Below are positions 8,695 through 16,784 of a DNA stretch of 64,000 nt, in pieces. The notes beneath the pieces were generated by a model, which saw only the letters and a program-made list of their open reading frames with translations, was not told the origin of the DNA and searched no databases. Numbering within the stretch: the stretch's first letter is position 1; every line of letters starts with the position of its first letter. The position numbers and the translations under genes were made by a program. This stretch comes from GH45 sp046704385 (GTDB taxonomy: Bacteria; Bacteroidota; Bacteroidia; Bacteroidales; SZUA-534): positions 6,271-70,270 of the forward strand of contig JBJKSB010000038.1 in assembly GCA_046704385.1 (NCBI GenBank), given 5' to 3'.

Positions 8695-11600
8695 TTAAAA
8701 ACCAATTTGAATTCCAGCGGCAAACGACCGTGGCATTGAATATGCTCCGTTATCAGTTCCTCCGTCAAGAGGGTTACTTGAAATAAAGCCTTCTGGATCA
8801 CGCCCCTTATATGCTGTGAAGCAATACAGATTAGAAGCATTAGCGTAAATACGGAAACTTTTAACTCCTAATATGGTGCAATAATTTTCAGGAACTGTGT
8901 ATCCTACTTGCAAATCCTTTAAACGAAGGAACGACCCATTTTCAACCCAAAAGGTAGAAATTCGTTCATTAACATTCTTATCTGCAGGATCGATCCGAAC
9001 ATAGGATGATGATTCATTATCTAATGTCCAGTGATTTTGAGCATATGAATTCAATTTATTGTGATCCATATCCTGCGAATTCATAGTAGATAAAAGCGCC
9101 CTTTGTTGATTAAAAATATCAAAACCACCTACACCATATAGGAATATATTAAAGTCAAAACTTTTGTAAGAACAATTAAAACCCACAGAGTAATTAAAAC
9201 TGGGGATGGTTTTGCCAATTATGGTTTTATCAAGATCATTTACAACACCATCACCATTAAGATCGCTATATCGGAGGTCACCTGGCTGAGGAGTACTCCC
9301 TGCATGTGAAGCATATTTATAGCCCGTATACAAACCATTTGCGTCCATCTGCCAGTTGTCATCGCTTCCTAAAGCATAATTCGATTCATTGAGCTGAATG
9401 ATTCCATCGGAAACAAAACCATAAAGTGCTCCGATTGAATGCCCAACAATAGTTCTGTTATTACCATTGGTGATATCAGTTACAGGAAGATAATTCACTT
9501 TGTTTTTAACGGCACTGAAATTTGAAATAACTCCATAAGAGAAAGCACCTATATCATCTCTCCATTGAACTGACAATTCAACTCCTTTATTTTGGATATC
9601 TCCGGTATTAAACCAGGGATTTCCGTCAGACCGGCCAAAAGCAGCTGAAATTGGAACTGCAACCAATAAATCATTGTTGTTTTTAATAAAATATTCCGTA
9701 CTGGTCTGCAAGCGGTTGTTGAACATGTTAAGATCAATCCCGATATTTATCATTTCAGCTGATTCCCAATGTATTTCTTTAGATCCGAATCCATAAAATA
9801 CATACTGGGCCCTGGCTATATGTTGATCGGTACCAAATACGGGTGAAAAACTTGAAGCATCAGAAATATTATCCAAATACTGAAAGCCGCCACCAATATC
9901 TGAATTACCGGTTTGACCCCAACCAACACGCAACTTCAGCGCATCAATTTGTTGCACATCTTTAAAGAAATCTTCGTTAATCTTATAAGCCAATGACGTA
10001 GAGGCAAAATTCCCTCTCCTATAATCAGGGGCAAAAACCGAAACTCCGTCAGAACGATAAGATGCGGTTGCAAAATATTTCCCCTTATAATCATACATGA
10101 TCCTTCCGAGATAAGATAACATCCGGTAATCTGAAGTATAGCCCATTAAACTTTCTGATGTGGTACCACCGTTAGCCAGGGTATTCAATTGCTCAAAATC
10201 GAAACCTTTCTCCGATCCTGCAATAGTATTATTTCTGCTTGCACGAACCTCATGAACCAACGTTGCCTGAATGTTGTGGACATCATTGAACTTTTTGTTG
10301 AAAGTAAGCTGATTTTCAAGATTCAGATCAATAGATTCATTATATTGTTCTGCCAAAGATGCGCTTCCGGGAGCCCTGTTCCCTTCAAACAATGGCATCC
10401 AAGCCCTTGTTCGTCCATTATTAATTTCTGCTGCCGGGGTAATCTTGTACGTCAACCATTTGGCTAAATTGATTTGCAGGTACACATTTGCTCTCGTTTT
10501 TAAGTTGTAATAATTGTTTTCGCTAAGCGATGGTGCTGCCAATGGGTTAGGTTTATCATTACCTAATGTGTTGTTGTATACCGGACCTGTATATCCATCC
10601 GGCAATGCCCCTTGCTGTAAATTACCCTCCGAGTCTTCCCAATAAATGGTCTGACAGGATTCAAATCCACCTTTATAATAAGGGTTAAACACTTTCATTA
10701 ATGGCGAAGGATTCAAATCATAAACACTACTCTGATTTGTCAGAGGTGATTCACCCGTACTGTAATTCAAACTTAAACTTTCACCAAATTTTACATATTT
10801 ACTAAGATCAAAATCAGAATTTGCACGTACGGTATAGCGATCGGCATCGGTTTTAATTACAGTTCCGTCTTCCTTAACATATCCCAATGAAACGCTATAG
10901 TTACTATTTTCACCACCACCAGATATTGATAGATGGTAATTCTCATTAAAGCTTGATCTGAACATTTGATCCTGCCAGTTGGTTCCTTTTTCCCATCCCG
11001 ACCCATAATATTTCTCACGGAATGTTTGGTCATATTCAGGCCTATCACCATATATCCCTTTGTAAAAGGCTGAATACTGGTCGGCATTCATGATATCATA
11101 TTGTTGAGGTGCCCGATTAAATTGCAGGTAGGTATTAAAATTAATCTGGGGTTTACCTGATTTTCCTCTTTTAGTTGTAACAATGATTACCCCATTTGAT
11201 CCGTTAGCCCCGTAAATGGCTGTAGCAGAAGCATCCTTAAGCACCTGTATATTTTCTATTTCCTGTGGCTGTATTCCATTGATATCACTTGCCTGAACGC
11301 CATCAACAATATAAATCGGATTTGATCCTTTATTAATAGAACCGACACCACGTACACGAATAGTTGCACTCCCTCCTGGTGAACCATTTTGAATTACCAG
11401 TACCCCCGGTGCTTTACCCTGAAGTGATTGAGCCGCACTGGGTGAGGGATTTCTGGTTAATTCTTTTGTTGATACAATGGCAACAGAGCCCGTCAAATCA
11501 GACTTTTTTGCTGTTCCATAACCAATGGCAACAACTTCATCGACACTAATAATATTATCCTTTAATGAGACATTTATTAGGTTTTGACCATTAATCTCAA

Positions 11601-11991
11601 TCTCCTGGGTTTCCATCCCTATAAAGGAGAAAATTAAAATCTTACCATCAGACGGCACTTTTATAGTATAATTTCCATCCTGATCGGTTATGGTTCCAAT
11701 AGTCGTTCCCTTTACTAAAACAGAAACCCCAGGTATGGGTAAGTTGTCGATATCACCCATTACTTTACCGCTAACGATCAATGCTCCCTGTGTATTATCC
11801 GGTTTTTTTTCTGTTTGCGGGTATCCTGAAACAGAGATCAAAAGAAAACCAATTAACAAAAAAACAAAACTTCTCCGATATAAAACGGTTGGTCTTTTGT
11901 CCTTACATAAAAAGTAAGAACCATCGATTTTCCCTTTACAGGCAAAGTTGATCGATATACCTTTTGATAATTTTAAAATGTATTTTTTCAC
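8695..11991 (-). CDS. SusC/RagA-family TonB-dependent outer-membrane transporter
   Basis: A 1098-residue SusC-type porin. A long N-terminus (about 58 residues) precedes signal cleavage, and the start codon is GTG. Next comes a carboxypeptidase-regulatory-like domain (VSGKVMGDIDNLPIPGVSVLVKG, about 73-150), then the plug domain beginning with the family signature VVAIGYGTAKKSDLTGSV, including the block IYIVDGVQASDINGIQPQEIENIQVLKDASATAIYG. The remainder is the 22-strand barrel ending in aromatic residues (AAGIQIGF). It imports oligosaccharides with SusD using TonB energy. It is the first gene of the leftward locus, preceded by about 680 bp of non-coding DNA where the regulatory sites should lie. 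No regulator gene (HTCS, sigma/anti-sigma) is present nearby in the window. Confidence 0.95.
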   Translation of the reverse strand: MKKYILKLSKGISINFACKGKIDGSYFLCKDKRPTVLYRRSFVFLLIGFLLISVSGYPQTEKKPDNTQGALIVSGKVMGDIDNLPIPGVSVLVKGTTIGTITDQDGNYTIKVPSDGKILIFSFIGMETQEIEINGQNLINVSLKDNIISVDEVVAIGYGTAKKSDLTGSVAIVSTKELTRNPSPSAAQSLQGKAPGVLVIQNGSPGGSATIRVRGVGSINKGSNPIYIVDGVQASDINGIQPQEIENIQVLKDASATAIYGANGSNGVIIVTTKRGKSGKPQINFNTYLQFNRAPQQYDIMNADQYSAFYKGIYGDRPEYDQTFREKYYGSGWEKGTNWQDQMFRSSFNENYHLSISGGGENSNYSVSLGYVKEDGTVIKTDADRYTVRANSDFDLSKYVKFGESLSLNYSTGESPLTNQSSVYDLNPSPLMKVFNPYYKGGFESCQTIYWEDSEGNLQQGALPDGYTGPVYNNTLGNDKPNPLAAPSLSENNYYNLKTRANVYLQINLAKWLTYKITPAAEINNGRTRAWMPLFEGNRAPGSASLAEQYNESIDLNLENQLTFNKKFNDVHNIQATLVHEVRASRNNTIAGSEKGFDFEQLNTLANGGTTSESLMGYTSDYRMLSYLGRIMYDYKGKYFATASYRSDGVSVFAPDYRRGNFASTSLAYKINEDFFKDVQQIDALKLRVGWGQTGNSDIGGGFQYLDNISDASSFSPVFGTDQHIARAQYVFYGFGSKEIHWESAEMINIGIDLNMFNNRLQTSTEYFIKNNNDLLVAVPISAAFGRSDGNPWFNTGDIQNKGVELSVQWRDDIGAFSYGVISNFSAVKNKVNYLPVTDITNGNNRTIVGHSIGALYGFVSDGIIQLNESNYALGSDDNWQMDANGLYTGYKYASHAGSTPQPGDLRYSDLNGDGVVNDLDKTIIGKTIPSFNYSVGFNCSYKSFDFNIFLYGVGGFDIFNQQRALLSTMNSQDMDHNKLNSYAQNHWTLDNESSSYVRIDPADKNVNERISTFWVENGSFLRLKDLQVGYTVPENYCTILGVKSFRIYANASNLYCFTAYKGRDPEGFISSNPLDGGTDNGAYSMPRSFAAGIQIGF

Positions 11992-12668
11992 GATTTTAAA
12001 TATTTAATTAACTGTGTTAACTGCTTTCATTAATATTTTTAAATTGTAAGCGAAAGCCTAAAAGTATTATTCCCAAGCCGTACATTTTGGTTTGCCAATT
12101 TCAAATAAATGGTTATGCGTACCATTGAATAATAAAAAAGATACACACAGTCTAAATTGATACAGGCAGACTATTTTAAATCGGGAAAACTTTAGAAAAG
12201 AGCATCTAATAATCAGACATCAAAATTCTGAAAAGCTAAGAGTTGTAACTATTACAAGATGCTTCTTTAATAAGGGCGACAAATAGGGAACATTTTCATT
12301 AGATAAGTGCTATCAGGGGGTAAAAAAAGTAAATTGAGATGTTAATACGGGTAATAACATTTCACTTCATTTTGAAATCCGCAAAGTTTTTACCGGTAAA
12401 AACGTTACATTATGCTATCGAAATACAATATACTATTTCTCTATAATTGAATTTCGTAGTTTTCTTATTGGCTTCTTCAATTTGCTTTACAACTTAAAAA
12501 TTAGTTAAAAGAAGATAATTGTTAATATATTTAATCAATAAATAAATTTAAATTAGCCATGACAGTTGAAGAATTAATAGATCACTTATCAAATTATTTT
12601 TTAATCACCTCTTTTCTAATCCATCACACCTAACATAGGAGATTTATTTATTTATTTATTTATTTATT
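11992..12668. other. Non-coding region upstream of susC
   Basis: Nearly 680 bp with no supported gene. It contains the paired palindromes at 12333-12408, listed separately, and ends in a run of seven ATTT units (12642-12669) that touches the left attachment repeat of the island. A 24-codon frame starting at 12559 begins plausibly (M-T-V-E-E-L-I-D-H-L) but stops early and could be a fragment of a gene cut by an old rearrangement. The susC promoter must lie here, but I could not pick out a convincing TAnnTTTG element. Confidence 0.6.
12333..12408. promoter_or_regulatory. Orphan paired-palindrome operator upstream of susC (copy of the AbiE operator)
   Basis: A 76-bp stretch that aligns without gaps to 14513-14588 (offset 2180) with about 13 mismatches. 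Most mismatches fall between the two palindromes. The first dyad is 12336-12363 (arms GAGATGTT and AACATTTC); the second is 12381-12408, with TACCGGTA at its centre and a right arm AAACGTTAC. The left arm of the second dyad is degenerate compared with the island copy. It lies outside the island, 345-420 bp upstream of the susC start codon. It may be a working binding site or the relic of an earlier AbiE-bearing insertion. Confidence 0.65.
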
Positions 12669-12669
12669 T
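12642..12669. repeat. ATTT x7 microsatellite at the island's left edge
   Basis: Seven perfect tandem ATTT units directly abut the left attachment repeat on the chromosomal side. Such tracts can change length by slippage. No gene reads through it, so an effect on expression is not evident. Confidence 0.9.
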
Positions 12670-12686
12670 TACTTTCCGATACAGAA
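12669..12686. repeat. attL core repeat
   Basis: Eighteen bases, of which the first fifteen (TTACTTTCCGATACA) are identical to 26231-26245 and 17 of 18 match overall. Read on the minus strand it encodes Phe-Cys-Ile-Gly-Lys-stop, like the mnmE end, with the Phe codon TTC instead of TTT. It marks the left junction of the island. Confidence 0.88.
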
Positions 12687-12723
12687 AGTAATTAACGTTG
12701 ATATTCAGATGTTTACAATTTTA

Positions 12724-12743
12724 AGGTACAAATGAGGTACAAA
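12724..12743. promoter_or_regulatory. Integrase arm-type sites, left end
   Basis: Two direct copies of AGGTACAAA (12724-12732 and 12735-12743), spaced 11 bp apart, so on the same face of the helix. The same core occurs four times inside the right end (26071-26117). The arrangement is what is expected for arm-binding sites of the N-terminal domain of a tyrosine integrase. Confidence 0.7.
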
Positions 12744-12797
12744 CTTGATTGAAATCATACTAATTTAGCTAAAAAATTAAGTTTCGATAAAACAACT

Positions 12798-13775
12798 TCA
12801 TTGCAATTTTGAAATAACACCAAGCAATTCTTTAAACTTTTGAGCTACTGTATTCTCGTTTGGTATTTCCGCAAAAGCCAGCATAGAAAGTTCTTTTGTG
12901 TAAACCACTTTCAGTTTCTCCCACATTGAATCAAAGTCCATAATCAAAGGTGAATCCTCTATTTTCTTTTTATTCCAACTTAATGGTTCATCAAATTGCT
13001 TTTGGTCATGTGCCAGTACTTTACTAAACTGTGTTTTAAACTCTTCTGATTTAACATAGCTACTACACGCCTTATCTCGTAATAAATAGTAAAGGTCGTA
13101 GAAGTGCCTTATTTTACCTGATATACTTTCAATAGGATTTTCATCGAAGGAAAATCGAATAAGCGAAACAAGTTTCTCAATCAAAGTTTGCTCTTTATCC
13201 AGCACATTAACTTCAAAGGCTGTCAAATCATATTTTTTAACCAATTCTTTTTGATTCTGATTTTGCAGATATTCACCTATCATGCTTTGTATAGCAACCT
13301 TGCTGTAAGGAAATGGATTTGCAAAAGAGTTGATCTCAACGATTATTGATTCTGGAATGGCAGCTTTTTGCTTTTGTTTCATCATTACCGGAAATCCATA
13401 AACTGCTTTCCTAAAGCGTGAACCTTTACTGGTAACACCATCTACTTCAATTTCGGTTAAATCAGCAGCTATTTCTTTTTCAACCGTTCTTATTAAAGTT
13501 TTGATTTTATTGCCACTTGTTTCGGGTGTAATAATAACAGCTACATCAACATCTTCAGAAAAACGGTTAATCAATTTATGCCCTTTCGATAGCGATGTAC
13601 CACCTTTAAAAACGACAGAATCAATATACCTACTTTCAGATAGCCGCTTTAACACTAGGCTAATCCAATAGTCTTTTTCTATAAAATCAGGTGCAATATT
13701 CGTATTGTTGCTTGTAACCAGAATGGCATTATTAAAAGCTTCCTTATTGATGTGCAGGTTCATCTTATTCTCCAT
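12798..13775 (-). CDS. AbiEii-type toxin, nucleotidyltransferase of a type IV toxin-antitoxin pair
   Basis: A 325-residue AbiEii/AbiGii-family protein. The N-terminal half carries the nucleotidyltransferase signature: FKGGTSLSKG (GGTS at about 58-61) followed by RFSEDVDVAV (Asp 75 and Asp 77 as likely metal ligands). A further family block with K-L-V-S-L-I-R is seen near residues 205-211. Family members transfer nucleotides, some of them to tRNA, and cause growth arrest during phage infection. The gene overlaps the upstream antitoxin gene by 16 bp, so the two are translationally coupled. It is the last gene before the left attachment site, the cargo position for a defence gene on a satellite. 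All key motif residues are present, so it is probably active. Confidence 0.92.
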   Translation of the reverse strand: MENKMNLHINKEAFNNAILVTSNNTNIAPDFIEKDYWISLVLKRLSESRYIDSVVFKGGTSLSKGHKLINRFSEDVDVAVIITPETSGNKIKTLIRTVEKEIAADLTEIEVDGVTSKGSRFRKAVYGFPVMMKQKQKAAIPESIIVEINSFANPFPYSKVAIQSMIGEYLQNQNQKELVKKYDLTAFEVNVLDKEQTLIEKLVSLIRFSFDENPIESISGKIRHFYDLYYLLRDKACSSYVKSEEFKTQFSKVLAHDQKQFDEPLSWNKKKIEDSPLIMDFDSMWEKLKVVYTKELSMLAFAEIPNENTVAQKFKELLGVISKLQ

Positions 13776-14485
13776 TTATCTTTTGTTGTAAGAGTTTGTT
13801 CTGAAATTGAAAACTCATAGGTTGTTGCAGGGTTAAGCGAATCAAATATTGTTTGAGTGCCATTATCATTATCAATCATATCAATAATAGCCCCGGTCAA
13901 TGCCCTTGTTGATGCATTGTATTTTAAAACCAGCTTTTTAAGTTTATTAATTCTTTCAGGTGTTAGTTCTTTAATAATAGTTATAAACCGATTACATGAT
14001 TGGTTTTCATCTGTGTCCGGAATATCTTTTATTAGTCTGATGCAGTCAAGTATCTGCAATAATGAGATATTATCTTCTGTTATTTTATTGGCTTGTTTAA
14101 TAAACCTGATTTTGTAAATTCCACGGGTAATAGCCTTTTTTTCATTATTACAACCAATTTGAATTGTATTTGAAACTTGTGTAGTTAAGAATAATGAATT
14201 AAACACAGAAAATCCGGTTAGATAGCCAATTACCTTTTTATCTTTTTGAAGTAAGTCTTTTACTACCTGGTAAGTATCAGGTTTTATTTCGCCAAACTCT
14301 GTCATTTTAGGTTTATAGTATTTACCTTTTGACAGTTTACAAAGTTTTCCATCTTTCACAAACCTGTTTAAAGCGATTATTACAGCATTTGTTTTCTCAG
14401 GGTTAAAGCCTAATTCATCATAAGTAAAGACATAACCCTCTTTAAACTTGTCTATTATATCCAATATTTCCACCGAAGTTCTCAT
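13760..14485 (-). CDS. AbiEi-type antitoxin and autorepressor (DUF6088-like)
   Basis: A 241-residue protein; I prefer the ATG at 14485 to the upstream TTG in the same frame. The N-terminal 60 residues form a winged-helix-like region (VFTYDELGF, then IIALNRFVKDGKLCKLSKGKYY), as in AbiEi/DUF6088 antitoxins. The rest (KKVIGYLTGFSVFNSLFLTTQ, then a basic FIKQANKITEDN segment) fits the family's C-terminal antitoxin domain. It neutralises AbiEii and, as known for streptococcal AbiEi, probably represses its own promoter. Two 28-bp dyads lie 31-103 bp upstream of the start and fit that role. The order antitoxin then toxin with a short overlap is the classical AbiE arrangement. Confidence 0.88.
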   Translation of the reverse strand: MRTSVEILDIIDKFKEGYVFTYDELGFNPEKTNAVIIALNRFVKDGKLCKLSKGKYYKPKMTEFGEIKPDTYQVVKDLLQKDKKVIGYLTGFSVFNSLFLTTQVSNTIQIGCNNEKKAITRGIYKIRFIKQANKITEDNISLLQILDCIRLIKDIPDTDENQSCNRFITIIKELTPERINKLKKLVLKYNASTRALTGAIIDMIDNDNGTQTIFDSLNPATTYEFSISEQTLTTKDKWRIR

Positions 14486-14512
14486 ACAATACAAATATAA
14501 ATCAAATAGCGT

Positions 14513-14588
14513 ATTGAAATGTTAATACGGGTAAAAACATTTCACTTTATTTTACACCATGTAACGTTTTTACCGGTACAAACGTTAC
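14513..14588 (-). promoter_or_regulatory. Paired 28-bp palindromic operator of the AbiE operon
   Basis: Two dyads of equal length lie just upstream of the antitoxin start: 14516-14543 (arms GAAATGTT and AACATTTC) and 14561-14588 (outer arms GTAACGTT and AACGTTAC, centre TACCGGTA). The second is almost a perfect palindrome. The two share a common pattern and their centres are 45 bp apart. Two inverted repeats in the promoter match what is known of streptococcal AbiEi autorepression. Confidence 0.75.
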
Positions 14589-14591
14589 TTT

Positions 14592-14805
14592 TCATGCGTG
14601 TATTAAGATGTCCGAAAATTCAAAAACACTCGCACGATATGATACCGACATAACCTTCGACTCATCAATATTCTACAATAATACCCTACGTGCGTATGAT
14701 AGTGGAATAATCTTCAAAGCCTTTGTTTTCCTATACGTGTGTATGATGTCCGCATAATCTTCAAAGCCTTTATTTTCTTTGCGCATTATGATGGCCACAT
14801 AATCA
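14592..14805. repeat. Iteron-like degenerate tandem repeats
   Basis: About five units start near 14596, 14632, 14692, 14737 and 14781, each with a core like GYGTATGATGTCCGCATAAT. The best conserved part, ATAATCTTCAAAGCCTTT, occurs perfectly at 14707-14724 and 14754-14771 (period 47), with a truncated third copy at 14799. Units vary from 36 to 60 bp. No gene covers the region. Such repeats can be binding sites of a replication initiator, an excision protein or a packaging factor. Confidence 0.65.
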
Positions 14806-14906
14806 TGCATTGATGTAATTTTAATCTCAGGTTTTCTCAGGTTTTTATCAGTTATAGAATAAGCTGTTTTTCGCTATAACCTTCTCGTATAGCGGCTTAC
14901 ATTGTA

Positions 14907-15182
14907 TTATGATTTCAAATGCTTTTTATACAGGTCATTCACTTTTGAAACCAATTCTAATTCTTTTACATCGAGCAGGGTTGTACCTTCAATTTTCACA
15001 GGTGTAACCTTGCATTCACGTACCCACTTGTCAATTAACCTCCTGGTATATCTCCGGTACGCTTCGGCTTTTGTAATTTTTGTTTTATTCAATCCCAATT
15101 CAACCAATACGTTTGAAGCTCCAAGCTCTGCAGCTGTGTTTAACATTTGTTGCAACTGATAAGTGTCTAATGTAATTAACAT
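14907..15182 (-). CDS. Small DNA-binding-like protein of mobile elements
   Basis: A 91-residue protein with no signal or membrane segment. The middle (KAEAYRRYTRRLIDKWVRECKVTPVKIEG, spread over residues 38-66) reads like a helix-turn-helix of the excisionase/MerR type followed by a short strand pair and a C-terminal helix. Proteins of this size and pattern are frequent in Bacteroidota prophage-like regions, but no function is established that I can name. It lies downstream of the XRE repressor and a tiny membrane-protein gene, all on the minus strand, and next to the iteron-like repeats, which it might bind. Real gene likely; role unknown. Confidence 0.6.
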   Translation of the reverse strand: MLITLDTYQLQQMLNTAAELGASNVLVELGLNKTKITKAEAYRRYTRRLIDKWVRECKVTPVKIEGTTLLDVKELELVSKVNDLYKKHLKS

Positions 15183-15208
15183 GACTATTTATTTAAATTA
15201 TAGGTTAA

Positions 15209-15388
15209 CTACCTGCTTATTATTCGTAAAATGAACCTCCCAATAAAATAACATAGTGCTAACACAACAAGAGCACCGGTTACTAAAGCTATTACTATTG
15301 GAAACCAAACAAAAAGCAAAATATAAATTAAGACACCTGATAAAAATAAGCATTCTTTATTTGGCCTCAACAACCATGATTTATTCAT
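15209..15388 (-). CDS. 59-residue two-helix membrane protein
   Basis: A short gene I found by reading the gap between its neighbours. It starts with ATG at 15388 inside the end of the XRE repressor gene, giving an 8-bp overlap that suggests coupled translation. The product has a basic N-terminus (M-N-K-S-W-L-L-R-P), two hydrophobic helices (about residues 13-31 and 33-50) joined by a tight turn, and a basic C-terminus (R-F-I-L-R-I-I-S-R). Topology and size are like holins or small phage immunity proteins, but nothing identifies it. A similar two-helix protein lies at 17920-18141. Confidence 0.6.
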   Translation of the reverse strand: MNKSWLLRPNKECLFLSGVLIYILLFVWFPIVIALVTGALVVLALCYFIGRFILRIISR

Positions 15389-15674
15389 GATTAAAAATTT
15401 TATAATCTAAATCAATTGTTCCTATTTGGATATATTCCCCTTCATGTTGAATAAATAACTTACTTACTGGCCTAGACTCTTCCTTTTTGGTTGAGACAAA
15501 TAACTCACGAATATCTTTGTCTAAAGCATCAGCTATATCTTTTAACAATTCAGGTTTTGGAAAATGATTCCCATTAATAATATTGGAAATGCTAGCCGGT
15601 GTAACATTCACATGGTTTGCCAATTCTTTACCTGACATACCTTTTTCTTTAAGTATTTCTTTTAATCGTAACAT
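15381..15674 (-). CDS. XRE-family repressor-like regulator
   Basis: A 97-residue protein with an N-terminal Cro/CI-type helix-turn-helix (LKEILKEKGMSGKELANHV, then VTPASISNIINGNHFPKPE, about residues 4-40) and a short C-terminal segment that may dimerise. It diverges from the 15816 gene across 141 bp holding a palindromic half-site pair and a good promoter. This is the layout of a phage-type switch in which the repressor silences the rightward operon and perhaps itself. Without a peptidase domain it would not self-cleave, so derepression by a helper-phage protein, as in satellites, is possible. DNA-binding family certain, role inferred. Confidence 0.82.
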   Translation of the reverse strand: MLRLKEILKEKGMSGKELANHVNVTPASISNIINGNHFPKPELLKDIADALDKDIRELFVSTKKEESRPVSKLFIQHEGEYIQIGTIDLDYKIFNHE

Positions 15675-15741
15675 GATATAATGTTTTATTTCGTTAAAGT
15701 TAATTAAAATTATAATAAAACTAAATATTTTATGATATTTA

Positions 15742-15810
15742 TTTAGTATTACTTGTATTTAATTATAACAATGCTTAACTTTGGTAAGTAATTATTATAG
15801 TAATACTAAA
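15742..15810 (+). promoter_or_regulatory. Divergent switch region with promoter and inverted repeat
   Basis: A TTG at 15753-15755 and TAACTTTG at 15776-15783, 20 bp apart, match the Bacteroidota -33/-7 promoter pattern (TTG, TAnnTTTG), reading toward the gene at 15816. A perfect 12-bp inverted repeat (TTTAGTATTACT at 15742-15753 and its complement at 15799-15810) brackets this promoter. These are good candidate half-sites for the adjacent XRE repressor. Confidence 0.65.
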
Positions 15811-15815
15811 TAATC

Positions 15816-16136
15816 ATGAAAGCAAAATTAAATTTCAGATCAGTAGTTTTTAAGAGAGCATACAGAATAGTAAAAGAAACTGACTGCACTTTTTCGGCTG
15901 CATTAGTTGAGGCTTGGAAAAGATACCGTGATTATAAAAACAGGATTGTACAAACCTTAAGTGATCAGATCAACACATTTGATTTTTATTATAACTATTC
16001 TGATGATGGTAGGGTTTACCGATACTGGTCAAACTGCCAAAGGGAAATAACACAGTCATTACAACTGCACAGCTGTTTTATTTCTGCAATATCAAGTCAA
16101 TTAAATAATTCAAATAACATTCAAAAATTTATTTAA
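15816..16136 (+). CDS. Hypothetical mobile-element protein
   Basis: A 106-residue protein, first gene of the short rightward operon opposite the repressor. The N-terminus (residues 1-42, FRSVVFKRAYRIVKETDC, then FSAALVEAWKRYRDYKNRI) is a basic helical pattern seen at the start of many small Bacteroidota phage-region proteins, where it precedes variable tails. No catalytic motif, signal or membrane segment is visible. Its place behind the switch promoter suggests an early-expressed gene. Function unknown. Confidence 0.6.
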   Translation: MKAKLNFRSVVFKRAYRIVKETDCTFSAALVEAWKRYRDYKNRIVQTLSDQINTFDFYYNYSDDGRVYRYWSNCQREITQSLQLHSCFISAISSQLNNSNNIQKFI

Positions 16137-16146
16137 ACAATCGATT

Positions 16147-16392
16147 ATGCAAAGCAAAGAGATTACAATCAGCAAACAAACATTAGGGATAATTAAATCA
16201 ATCCGTGCAATAATAGACCATTGGGAGCAAACCCATGAGGCTATTACATCACTACTTGGAGATAATAAAGCTTGTGAGGTCATGACTAAAGAATACTCTA
16301 TACCTTTTTCGGAAATTATTGAAATGCTAGACAAACGCTTGCTTGAATCGATTACTGAAAATATTAACAATAAAGAATTTACTGAAATTTAA
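16147..16392 (+). CDS. Hypothetical protein, early operon
   Basis: An 81-residue, mostly helical, acidic protein starting 10 bp after the preceding stop. It has no recognisable motif; heptad-like spacing of Ile/Leu (LGIIKSIRAIIDHWEQ, and later FSEIIEMLDKRLLESI) suggests helix pairing. It is part of the three-gene rightward unit that ends in the terminator near 16840. I do not recognise the family. Confidence 0.5.
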   Translation: MQSKEITISKQTLGIIKSIRAIIDHWEQTHEAITSLLGDNKACEVMTKEYSIPFSEIIEMLDKRLLESITENINNKEFTEI

Positions 16393-16406
16393 AAATGTAA
16401 CGAATA

Positions 16407-16769
16407 ATGGAAACAAAAGAGAGTAACACACCAATAGTTGAGACAAGAGTTTATAGTCAGCAAGAAGAGGCTATTTTAGGAATTTTGTCAGATTGCATAA
16501 TTTGGGAACGTATTGGAGACGGTATGTTTATAGCAGTGAATGCATTTAACCTCAATGCAAATGAATACGAATTTGAGCCTCAATGGGAATATCACGGGTA
16601 TTCTAATGTATTTCGCATGTTGAATATTTATGACAAAGATGCTCTTGTCGATAAATTATCAACTAATTTTCAGAATCATTATAATTCAAAAGAAAGAGCC
16701 GATGTTTTAGCAAAGAAGATTTACGATGATTGGATGAAAATTATTGCATTTGACAATGCATTAAATTAA
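16407..16769 (+). CDS. Hypothetical protein, early operon
   Basis: A 120-residue acidic soluble protein, 14 bp after the previous gene. A central segment rich in aromatic residues (YEFEPQWEYHGYSNVFRMLNIY, spread over residues 48-70) and a C-terminal helix (ERADVLAKKIYDDWMKIIA) are the only notable parts. It is the last gene before a double hairpin. Small acidic proteins in this position sometimes act as anti-repressors or DNA mimics, but nothing here proves that. Family not recognised. Confidence 0.5.
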   Translation: METKESNTPIVETRVYSQQEEAILGILSDCIIWERIGDGMFIAVNAFNLNANEYEFEPQWEYHGYSNVFRMLNIYDKDALVDKLSTNFQNHYNSKERADVLAKKIYDDWMKIIAFDNALN

Positions 16770-16784
16770 GATAAATCTAACACC

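Noticed and set aside
12559..12633. 24-codon reading frame beginning M-T-V-E-E-L-I-D-H-L next to attL
   Set aside because: Too short and alone; may be a gene fragment but cannot be supported.
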